64,000 nucleotides of DNA from Pinus tabuliformis (lineage: Eukaryota; Streptophyta; Pinopsida; Pinales; Pinaceae): the NCBI GenBank assembly GCA_031772625.1, contig CM062813.1, positions 697,014,420 to 697,078,419 on the forward strand, in the 5' to 3' direction. The notes beneath the pieces were generated by a model that saw only the letters and a list, made by a program, of their open reading frames with translations, did not search any database and was not told the DNA's origin. Both the position numbers and the translations under genes were made by a program. Shown piece by piece: positions 55,450-64,000 of the stretch (position 1 is the first letter of the stretch; every line of letters starts with the position of its first letter).

Positions 55450-56901
55450 AGGTGTTGGGCTCCCCACAGTATGTATGGGAAACCAAGCTCAAAAATGTGA
55501 GAGAAAAAATAAAAATGTGGGCCAGAGAAGAAGCTCTCAGGGACAAGAAAAAAAAAACAGAGCTGCAAGAGAAACTCGAAAAGTGGAACAAAGAAAAAGA
55601 AAGTCAACAAGACACTGAACAAGACAAAGCCCATGAAATAGAAATGTTTTTGGCCCTCTACAAGCAAAATAGACATGAATAGGAGGAACTCAGGCAAAAG
55701 TCTAGATGTCTATGGATTCAAGCGGAGGACAAGAACACTGCTTTTTTCACAATAAACTCAAGATTCGACGAGTGGGCAATCAAATTGAAAAAATACAAGT
55801 GGAAGGACGGGAAATAAAGGGAAGAGAAGAAATAAAAGAGATAGCTCATAACCATTTTAAAAATCTCCTCACATCTGGGGAGCAGCAAGTGGACAGTGTT
55901 GATTTTCTTCAACAAATTAGCAGCAAAGTTAGTGAACAACAAAACAATGAGCTTGAGAAGGAGGTAACAGCGGAGGAAATAAGGGAGGCTCTTTGGGGCA
56001 TGCACCTGGAAAGAGATCCAACCTTGACAAATTCACCATTTCTTTCTACAAGAGCCATTTGGAGACAATTAAAAAAGACATGGTCCGTATGATTAAGAAT
56101 GTCTTCAAAAAACACAAAGTGGGAGAAAACACCAAAACTTCTCATTTGGCTCTCATCCCCAAAGAGCCAAATCCTATCTCCTTCGATAGATTCAAACAAA
56201 TTTCCCTCTGCAACTCCTCATACAAAATCATAACTAAGATTATGGAAAACCGATTAAAAAAAATCTTGCCTTGTATCATCTCAGAAAACCAAGGGGGCTT
56301 TGTCCCAAAAAGGCAAATAACAGACAATGCGATCCTCATACAAGAAGCTATACATAGCAGCATCCAAAAAAATGAAAGATGTATTGTCATAAAGTTGGAT
56401 ATGGCTAATGCCTTTGATCGTGTTTTCCATCACTTTCTTGTTGAAACTCTTCAAAATTTTGGCATCTCCCCCAAGTTTATTGGAATCATTGAAGCGTGCA
56501 TCTCCAATCCATGGATTGCAATGATGATTAATGGAAGGCCCAACAGATACTTTCGCAACAATAGAGGATTGAGACAGGGATGCCTTCTCTCCCCTTTTAT
56601 TTACATCATTATGGCAGAAATTCTTAGTATACAACTGGAAAAACAGAGAATCAGAAGGGAAATCATTGTTATCAGAATAGCTCGAGGGGTTAAAGAAATT
56701 AACCACTCACTCTTCGTTGATGATACTCTCTTGATTGGGGGTGCCTCTACTATTATAGCCAGAAGGTTCAAAAAGGTGTTAGATGACTTCCTAGCTACCT
56801 CTGGAGGTCTTTTGAACAATAAAAAATGTAGAATATACACCTGGAATGTGCCAAACAATATCATGCAAAGGATCACCCAAATCATGGAAATTCTAGTTTA
56901 G
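55450..56901 (+). pseudogene. LINE ORF2 reverse transcriptase, copy C
   Basis: Begins again with the GGTGTTGGGCTCCCCAC linker as in copy A and continues into the downstream ORF2 part, so it is the copy in the normal position. Palm frame 55993-56901 with FVDD at 56713-56724. Small changes compared with B include MEN for MAN and FKQ for FRP. TAG at 56899-56901 separates it from the thumb region in the same frame. Confidence 0.9.
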
Positions 56902-58167
56902 CAAAAATGAAGTCATTTTATATACTTGGGGTTACCGTTGGCCAAAGAAGGGATTAAGATAGAGATATGGAACAAACAAATCAAGAAAGTGAGGGGGAAA
57001 ATTCAAAGTTGGGGGATGATGTGCTTAAACTTGGCTGGCAGAACCATCTTAATCAAAGCTCTTCTCTCAGCTTTGCCAATTTACCAGTATGCTTTAACAT
57101 TGGCTCCAGCTAACATACGCAAGCAAATGGAGCTTATTGTTAGAGGCTTCCTTTAGCGGGGTGGGAGGCAGGACTCCAAAAAGTTCAGTTTGGTTCAGTG
57201 GGATCAAGTGACTCTTCCCTTTGAATATGGAGGCATCTCCATCCATCTCCCAAACTTAACAAATAAGGCACTTGGCATCAAGCTAGTTTGGCACATGTTG
57301 AATGGGCAAGATCAATGGTGGAGAGAAGCCTTGGCTAGGAAATATCTCAACAGTCAGAGGTCCCTGCTACTCAACGAGTTGATTCCTGATCGTTCTTGCA
57401 CCCAAATTTGGAAGCTTATTAAAAAAACTATTCCTCACATTAAAGATCAAATCTCAAAAAATCCTGGGAATGGAGAAAACACTTCCATTTGGAACGACAG
57501 AATTATGGGGACAACTCCCTTAAAAAGAAATCACAACTTGAGAGACCTCCAAGACTGGTTGGAGGAGAAGGGTATATCCTCCTTATTCTCCATCTCGGAG
57601 TGGGATCAAAATAGATGGACTGCTTGGAAAAAGCCTCCTCTACCAAACCGTCTTTCTGCTCAGTGGGAAGAGTTGAAGGCTCTGCTCTATGGTTCAGCTC
57701 CGATAAATAAAAAGTATATGGACAGTTATATTTTGGATCCTAGTGGAGGAACTTACACCGTCAAATCTAGATACAATTTCCTCCGAAACCATAGCAACTA
57801 TGATAATTGGAGCCTTTGGCCAGCTATTTGGAAGAATGCTTACCTTCCTAAAATCAAGTTTTTTGCTTGGACTTTGCTGAAAGGCAGGATTCTTACAGCT
57901 GAGAATTTGAGGAAAAAAGGAATCCATGGGCCTTTAATGTGCGTTCTTTGCCAAGAAGAAGAAGAGGGCACCCAACACCTCTTCTTGAACTGTGTTATAG
58001 CTAGACAGTGCTGGAAGAAAATTATCAACCCCCTCGATTTGAATATTGACTCAATTGAGCAGTTGTCTCCTTTAAATAAGAACTGGACTCATAGCTACCC
58101 TTATGACAAGAAAAATAAGGCTGCCATTATGAGTGTCTGGAAGTGTCTCCCCTCCACCCTTTTCTAG
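56902..58167 (+). pseudogene. LINE ORF2, thumb region and zf-RVT domain
   Basis: Same frame as copy C. WGMMCLNLAGRTILIKALLS and YGGISIHLPNLTNKALG are standard plant L1 blocks. The zf-RVT domain lies at about 57820-58020: LPKIKFFAWTLLKGRILT, CVLCQEEEEGTQHLFLNC. TAG at 57154-57156 and at 58165-58167 both stand where the family usually has Trp. Confidence 0.9.
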
Positions 58168-58897
58168 CACATATGGTTGGCAAGAAACAAATGCATCTTT
58201 AAGGGCAAAAAACCTAGCTCAAGTTCTATTCTAGCCAAAACTTGGGCCCAAATTGCGGAAACGGTCAACACTCAAGTAGTGCCACCCACGGATCAAACCA
58301 GTTGGCAGCAAGTAGAAAAGGATTGGTACAACAAAGTCCCCATGGATGGCCTAGCTAGGAACCATATTCCAAAGACGATTGGAAACAACCATAAAAACTG
58401 GAAGCTTCGGGGCAATGAAAGAGAAATAGAGGGGTGGATCAAAAATCAAAGAAGCTACATTCTCTTCTTTGATGGAGCCTCAAAGAACAACCCCCGAAGA
58501 GCAGGGGCAAGTGGGCTAATCCTAGATCAACAAGGAGAAACAGTATCCACGTATGAATGGGAGCTGGGGACTCTTTCAAACAACAAGGCAGAGGCTTATG
58601 GTTTGCTTATGGGCACCAGCATCCTCACAAAGCTTCAGGCGAAAGATCCAATCATCATAGGTGATTCTGCAATTATAATAGATGCAATGGAAGCATGAAG
58701 GGATTTTCAAAAATCAAGCCTTAAATAAAATTAAGCAAATAATCGATGATAGTGTTAATCTGCTAGGAAAAGTTGTCTACAAGCATGTGTTAAGAGCCCA
58801 TAATCAAGCTACAGATGCTTTCGCCAACAAGGCGGTGGACAGAGGGGTAGGGACAGCTAGGGAAAATCAGGATGTCTATGACAAACCAATTCCTTAA
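58168..58897 (+). pseudogene. LINE ORF2, C-terminal RNase H
   Basis: Continues the frame. Catalytic residues are visible as Asp in LFFDGASKNNP, Glu in NNKAEAYGL and Asp in IIIGDSAIII. After a frameshift near 58690 the last acidic site is in AHNQATDAFANKAV. This plant-type RNase H is common at the end of plant L1 ORF2 and removes template RNA. Confidence 0.88.
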
Positions 58898-59581
58898 TCA
58901 GCCCTCGATGGCGGTCTGGCTCATCAAACAAGGCTTGGTAAATTATAACAGCCAAATTAAAAAAGGGGAAAACAGTACTACGCAGATTCAGAAGGAGATT
59001 CTCCCACATATGCCTGACATGACAAACATAGAAAATCCAACTAGAGCTGTGACGAATATCTCCTCTAATCAGAACTGCGGGCATTGTATTTTTCTGCTGA
59101 ATAACTTCCTCCTTCAAGATAAGACAACAGTCGGTATATGTCTCCTCATGTGCAGGGGTACTCATCTTGCCATGAATTGTCATGATTTCACTGCTGGGAT
59201 GGTTCACAAGGAGTTATACACCATAGATTATAAGAACCATTTCGGGATAAGGCTTCCACACCAGAAGATTCATCTCAGCGCAAATATAGAAGGTTTCCAG
59301 GTCTCAGTGAATGTCTCAGGCAATTTTTGTGGAGTAACATAAGCACCCTTTCTTCACTAAGCGTGGGCAGAGGTAATTTGGTTATGTTTTACTTAAGGTT
59401 CTGCATTATTTCAACTAATCTCCCTTTTGCTACTGTGTTTTCAATCAGATTTTTTTTCAGGGTGTCTCAAGTCTTCATAGTTGTGCTTCGTTTCTTCCTT
59501 TTGCTCAGTTCCTCTACTAGCCCTCTGTTGTATTTCTCTTAGCCTCCCCATCACTCCTCCTCCTCTTCTTTCGCTGGGACT
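58898..59581 (+). other. LINE 3' region, no family recognised
   Basis: A 156-codon plus frame at 58872-59342 overlaps the end of ORF2. It has several Cys and His residues but no motif I recognise. It may be chance. Confidence 0.35.
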
Positions 59582-60166
59582 ATGGATAGACACAGAGACC
59601 ACTCCCATTGGTTGGCCCTTCTCTGCAAACTCGTCCCTTCCCCCATCAGTTCCTCCATTCGTTGGCAACAGTCTCAGCGCATCTCTTGTGACGGCCTGAT
59701 CTTCAAGAATCTCTCGGGCATCATCAGGCTCTCGAAGCAGGGTGACAATTCTATCACGAATATGAGAATAGTTTCCTCCCACTCAGTCACGTTCAGAAGT
59801 CTTCAGCATCAAAACAACAATAAGGATAGCACCTCTTCTCTCACCAAAATGTCTAGCAACCCTCTGGAACAGATTGAGAACAATGACAGTTGTGTGCTCT
59901 GTCAGGCAAACTGCTTTATGATCGGGCATTTCATCAAAACCCTCAACGAACTCCGGGCTGAGATGGAAAACTAGAACAAATCCAAGAAGAAAAAGTTTGA
60001 GAAGCAGAAAACTGAGATTGAAGGGCTCAAGGATAAATGTCAACATCTTGAAGAAGCTGTGAGCTACATAAAGACTCTGAATCAAAGTGAGCAAGGGGAA
60101 ACTTTGACCAAACTCAACAACAAGAAGGATAAGCCCCCCGAGGACTCGGTCAATCAGTTTTGGTGA
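59582..60166 (+). pseudogene. Coiled-coil frame near the LINE 3' end (ORF3-like)
   Basis: A plus-strand frame from ATG 59582 is broken by one TAG at 59972-59974 and continues in the same frame to TGA at 60164-60166. The first part contains LRAEMEN before the stop. After it the sequence is Lys/Glu-rich with heptad-like spacing (KFEKQKTEIEGLKDKCQHLE). The C-terminal part resembles a coiled coil. I know no family for it. It lies after RNase H, where plant L1 elements usually have only a 3' UTR. Confidence 0.45.
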
Positions 60167-60407
60167 TCTCATTGTCAATTTTTCTATGCTTTGTAAATTT
60201 TGTCTACTGTTAGGACAGTTTGTTCGTCAATATAGTTATCTTCTATTTCAATTCCTAAGAATCAAGACCAGTGATACGGAGGATGGGACTGTGCTCCCCT
60301 TTTGCACCTCCCTCACAGATCTTCCCCTCTCTATATGTACTGGGACCTTGTCCCTCCACTGTTGTTTTATAATATAATAGTACCCGACCATGTTAAAAAA
60401 AAATTAA

Positions 60408-60421
60408 AAAATATTGAAACT
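60408..60421. repeat. LINE target-site duplication (right)
   Basis: Matches 50254-50267 exactly and follows the A-rich LINE tail. Confidence 0.88.
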
Positions 60422-60659
60422 TGGAACATATGTAAAACTGCGCCAAAATCTTTGGAAGGGGTCCACATATATGTCAGGAGTGTTCTGATTGGCGGAAACA
60501 CAAAGAAACCCAACCAATCACCTTTTCTTCGGACTCGGCTTTAACACTGATTTTCCCTTTATACAACAAAATTAACACAAACCTTTGGTTTACCGTGGAA
60601 CTCAAAAAGAATTAAATCTATTGCATAAACCCATTGGTTCTTCCTTTTTAGCGCTCCAT

Positions 60660-61125
60660 TGACTTCCCATCGCTAATCACAATCAGCGCTTTCAATTGTT
60701 ATATCAATATAAAACTTTACAATCCACGCTAAGACGGACGCGCCGAAAGAATTAAACATAATACATATGTAACATTGGGTCCGGAAACTCCATCGCTCAT
60801 CGCAATCGGCAAAGGAACCAACCTATATGCATAAAACGCTTTGCGGACCCACTAGAGTTATAAATCATGACATAATTAATATCGGGTTCGGCCTATTGCA
60901 AATCACAATTGGCAGAACAATATACATATATATAATTGCGGACCCACCGGAATGATAAAACACCACACATAGTGTTTCGGGTCCGTCATCGCAAATCGCA
61001 ATCGGCAGAACCCAACGTATATGCATAAGGCGCTCTGCGATACGTCGGACCCGTCGGGACTTTTAAACATAATGTAATAACTTTCGGGTCCGGCCCATCG
61101 CGAATTGCAATCGGCAGAAGCTGAG
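60660..61125. repeat. Tandem subrepeats of about 100-120 bp
   Basis: Five degenerate units share CATCGC-AATCGCAATCGGCAGAA followed by GCGGACCCAC and CGGGTCCG-CC. Units start near 60665, 60788, 60888, 60986 and 61094. Pairs of GGACCC and GGGTCC give each unit short inverted repeats. Confidence 0.75.
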
Positions 61126-61186
61126 GTGATACTCCATATAATTGTATTAATATGATTTGTGATTACGATTCGATCATATGTTAACG

Positions 61187-61206
61187 TGTATATATATATA
61201 TATATA

Positions 61207-61263
<57 letters not shown>
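61187..61263. repeat. (TA)n microsatellite
   Basis: About 38 TA units with a single TATCTATA interruption near 61207. Confidence 0.95.
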
Positions 61264-61268
<5 letters not shown>

Positions 61269-61290
61269 CTAGCCCTCATTGCATGACTAT

Positions 61291-61785
61291 TTACATTGTG
61301 ATTTGACTTGATCAAATGGGCCGATTCTTTAACAATTATTTCCTTTGTGATTTTGATATACAATAAACAAAACACTTCATTCCTTTTAGACTTTGCAAAT
61401 GTAAAGAAAATAAGGGAGCTTCATTGAGGTTGAACCCCTGCAGTGATTTTAGACCGCGCATTGTGATAAAACTAATAAATAAGCTTAAAACACAATATAA
61501 GCTACAATATCTAGCTCCAACTAGGGATATTGCTTTTGCCACAGAAGCACTAAGAACCGCAAATCAATGCCTTATCCATTGGGAATGGAATCCAAAACTG
61601 TGAAAACCCTGAAATTTAATAAACTGAAAACTAACATTCTTGAAGTTTGAGACCATTTCCAATTGGGACAGTCATCCTTATTTATCCACTGAAATTGAAA
61701 TAAAGAACTGTAACTGAAAACCAAATGCTCAACACTTGAGCATATTTATGTATAGGTTCCCACCTATGTGCATGACTGATCTCCA
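61291..61785. other. Non-coding internal sequence of the gag-only element
   Basis: No domain recognised. A 68-codon minus frame (61336-61542) lacks any motif. There is no pol remnant between gag and the presumed LTR. Confidence 0.45.
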
Positions 61786-63210
61786 TCAGGTGAAGTCAAT
61801 CTTCCAATGGTACCAGGTTAGCATATGAGTGCCTGATCTAGAACCATTCTGCCAGTTAATCTTGGAAATACAATTCATCCTAAACAAAAAATAAACTATG
61901 CATAAGGGTAGCTCACAACAAAAGTTAGGAATATATCCACAAGGTAGGATGTGTAGACTCTTGATAAATTCCTCCATGTAATCTGCCACGGGATCTTCAA
62001 AAGTATAAGAAAAAATATGGTCTTGATAAGCTCCAAAAAGGAAATTCTCTATGTATGAAGGTTCTTGCTCAAATAGACCTTCTGTTGGGATAATATGCTC
62101 AACAGAGCAATCAGCAACATCTTTAAGAAAATGATCTATGTCACTTTCATGTTTCCACTTTTCATCTCTAAGCTTTGATTGAAAATAATTTGTAATAATA
62201 ACCTCAGGAGGAAAAAGAAATTCTTTCACATCACTATATGACATATAATCAACTTCAAATATATTTTTTACCTCTGATCCATGGGCATCATTGTGTTCCT
62301 CAATCCAATGATATACAATCTCTTTATCAGCTTTCTTTTTACATGAGACATCCTCTTTTGCTATGATAAATGGCTCAATATATTGTTGTCCAATATATCC
62401 CACTTGTTGGTTTCTTCCTGTATGTTCAACACCCAACTGATGAACTTGAGGAGCTTCATCCTGCTCCCCATTTAAACCATTTTCGTTATAGATAGGAGGA
62501 CCATCAAAGTTATCAAAATAAGATCTTTGGGGATTTATTTGCAACTTAATTATTTCTTCCTCTTCTTGACTGCTAAGTAGAAATTGTTGATGCATGTTTG
62601 AACTTTCCTCTATCTGAATACTCTCTTGATTTGCTTGGAACTAGCTCAACCAATTCTCTGCTTGGGGAATTATTGAAAAATTCTCCACATCATTTTGATA
62701 AAATGATAGTTCTTTGCTTTCAGAAACCTGCTCATAATTAGTCTGGTTATAACCTCTTTAAATGCTTGATATATTATCAACAAGATCATTAGTTTCTTCA
62801 ACAGGTTTATCATGAACTTTTAAAGTTTATTTAGCATCATAATATTCAAAACAACCTTCAAAAAGAAACTTGTGTGGATAATAAATTCTACAAGAAGAAT
62901 TGAATACTCAATGGAAATATTTCAAAGATGAAATGCTTGAAAGAGGCAGAGACTTGAACCAAAGCCTAGCTTCTAGGTCCAAAAAAAACAAAAAAAAACT
63001 CATCTTCACATCTTCATGAATGATGTTCTGCTGCTCCATGCATTCATGAAACTCTTGGAGGTGCTGAGCCGGATCTTCATATTCCTTTCTACTAAATTTT
63101 GGAAGATACTCATTCCACGCATAAAATGAAGGCATATCAAGAGGATAGCCGGTAATCCCAGTAAAATCAAATGGATCAAATTTATGGACTAAGAATGCAA
63201 GGAGAGACAT
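61786..63210 (-). pseudogene. gag-like protein of the gag-only element
   Basis: Minus-strand frames 63210-62908 and 62595-61786 form one decayed gene, with stops between them. The N-terminal piece has FDPFDFTGITGYPLDMPSFY, then EYEDPAQHLQEFHECME and EARLWFKSLP, which matches the retrotransposon gag (capsid) domain. The C-terminal piece is acidic and Gln/Glu-rich with FLFGAYQDHIFSYTFEDPVA. No zinc knuckle is visible. Pol is absent downstream. Confidence 0.65.
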
Positions 63211-63506
63211 TAAAAACCAGAAAAGAAAACTTCAAAGTGCAGTAGAGTTGCCAATTAATGTTGTAAGTGAAAATCATAGGTGTGAATGTACGACCAATTG
63301 CTGAAACTTGTTATTCTCAAGGATCAGCGCCAAACTTAATAAACCTATGGAAAAGTGTTCTTATTCAATTATTTTGTAGGTTGTGGTCTTTGTTATTATG
63401 GAGTCACCTTTTATTTCTTTTATTCAAAACATCCAAGTATTTCCTCCTCACTGAACAACCAAAGGAAAATAGTGAAAAACCCAAGGAAAAGTGTTCTTGT
63501 CTTCTC

Positions 63507-63524
63507 TCCTCGGCAATGGAACCA
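63507..63524 (-). promoter_or_regulatory. Primer binding site of the gag-only element
   Basis: On the minus strand TGGTTCCATTGCCGAGGA, five bases from the LTR end. It resembles, with changes, the TGGCGCCGTTGCCGGGGA type of Athila elements. Confidence 0.6.
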
Positions 63525-63529
63525 ATTAA

Positions 63530-64000
63530 TGTTGTACCTTAAAAAACCAATTTCCTGGCTGTGGAGAAATTGTGCTCAAGGCATTAATGTTTGTAATTAC
63601 TGTCACTTATTTGACACTTTATTTTTTGGTGTATTCTCAAATGAAGCACCTGGAAAACTTGGTCTTTAACCCTTAATACATATGTGACCGGAAAATCTCA
63701 AAATGCCATTTGTTGCTAGATATAAATGATGAATGAAGAAAGCTTGAAGGAGAAGTTTAAGATAATATGTTGCTTAACACAGAACCTACTATCCATCACT
63801 TAGAAGAATTATGAAAATGAGAACTGAATCGTAAACAATATGCTGCTTGACACAGAAACTATTATCTGCGACCCTTGGAGAAGTTAAAGATAATATGTTG
63901 CCTTACACAGAAACTATTATCTATAACTTAGAAAGGAAGATGAAAACTTCAAGTATAGGAGTGCTCTTTTAAGGATTTTAACTTTATCTACATAAGCAAA
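63530..64000 (-). repeat. Right (5') LTR of the gag-only element, cut by the window edge
   Basis: Matches 49510-49998 to the last bases of the window. Its minus-strand end GGTACAACA lies next to the primer site. Confidence 0.8.

Larger units (their letters stand above)
50268..60407 (+). mobile_element. L1-type LINE with triplicated reverse transcriptase
   Basis: Flanked by a 14-bp target duplication and ending in a short A-rich tail (TTAAAAAAAAATTAAAA). Order: ORF1 (nucleic-acid-binding with CCHC knuckle), ORF2 with APE endonuclease, three tandem RT segments, zf-RVT and RNase H, then an extra coiled-coil frame. Without the two extra RT segments it would be about 7.3 kb. All frames are broken. 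Confidence 0.92.
60422..61290 (-). repeat. Left LTR of the gag-only element, second part
   Basis: Resumes the interrupted LTR. It contains subrepeats (60660-61125) and a long (TA)n tract. The boundary with the internal region is uncertain, somewhere between the (TA)n tract and 61780, because the matching part of the right LTR lies outside the window. Confidence 0.5.
49510..64000 (-). mobile_element. Gag-only gypsy-type element, interrupted by a LINE and running off the window
   Basis: TGTTGTACCTTAA starts both a left LTR (49510) and a right LTR (63530), and the two match over about 490 bases. The minus-strand order is right (5') LTR, primer site at 63507-63524, gag frames 63210-61786, then the left (3') LTR. 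No protease, RT or integrase is present. The left LTR is split by the L1 LINE at 50268-60407. The right LTR continues past base 64000. The internal gag resembles Ty3-gypsy gag and the primer site recalls the Athila type. Confidence 0.75.

Noticed and set aside
53247..56885. Series of 80-140 codon minus-strand frames repeated three times
   Set aside because: They are antisense shadows of the triplicated reverse transcriptase.
52555..56901. Triplicated RT as a functional multi-palm enzyme
   Set aside because: All three copies share a stop and a frameshift, so the duplication came after loss of function.

Overview
This window is intergenic DNA from a large, repeat-rich plant nuclear genome. I found no ordinary host gene, rRNA gene or CRISPR array. 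Almost everything recognisable is a retroelement, and the elements are nested inside one another. Plant origin is supported by a Tat/Ogre-type Ty3-gypsy element with a second RNase H, an L1 LINE ending in a plant-type zf-RVT and RNase H, and a plant-mobile-domain-like antisense gene. A Penelope-like element with a GIY-YIG endonuclease (19215-21790) points to a gymnosperm, most likely a conifer, because conifers are the seed plants known to me to carry such elements. That last step is inference.

Layout. 1-3914: an old LTR-type element that contains a CCATGC minisatellite and a 780-bp tandem duplication. 3915-10500: non-coding, with several tandem-repeat blocks, the 3' end of a non-L1 LINE (7801-8469), and a GC-rich hairpin set in A/T-rich flanks (8520-10125). 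11613-40244: an old minus-strand Ty3-gypsy element with decayed LTRs. It is split by a large plus-strand Tat/Ogre-type element (14952-37812, target duplication ATTAG). The Tat element is itself interrupted in gag by the Penelope-like element, after integrase by an inverted third LTR block (27459-29349), and in its 3' LTR by a 3.2-kb TG..CA element (33648-36858, target duplication CATGT). Its 3' part carries an archaeal-type RNase H and a multi-exon gene on the opposite strand.

42660-49509: an LTR family whose only protein is a coiled-coil/G-patch/zinc-knuckle protein, arranged LTR-internal-LTR-internal. The second internal part is interrupted at 49510 by a minus-strand gag-only element that runs past the right edge of the window. 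That element's left LTR is split by a plus-strand L1 LINE (50268-60407, 14-bp target duplication). The LINE carries its reverse transcriptase segment three times in tandem.

None of the elements looks autonomous as it stands. The coding parts are broken by stops and frameshifts, several of which look like C-to-T decay. The most notable items are two identical hammerhead-ribozyme motifs in the inverted arms of the Penelope-like element, the intron-containing antisense gene inside the Tat element, the G-patch LTR family with tRNA-like boxes in its LTR, and the triplicated LINE reverse transcriptase.
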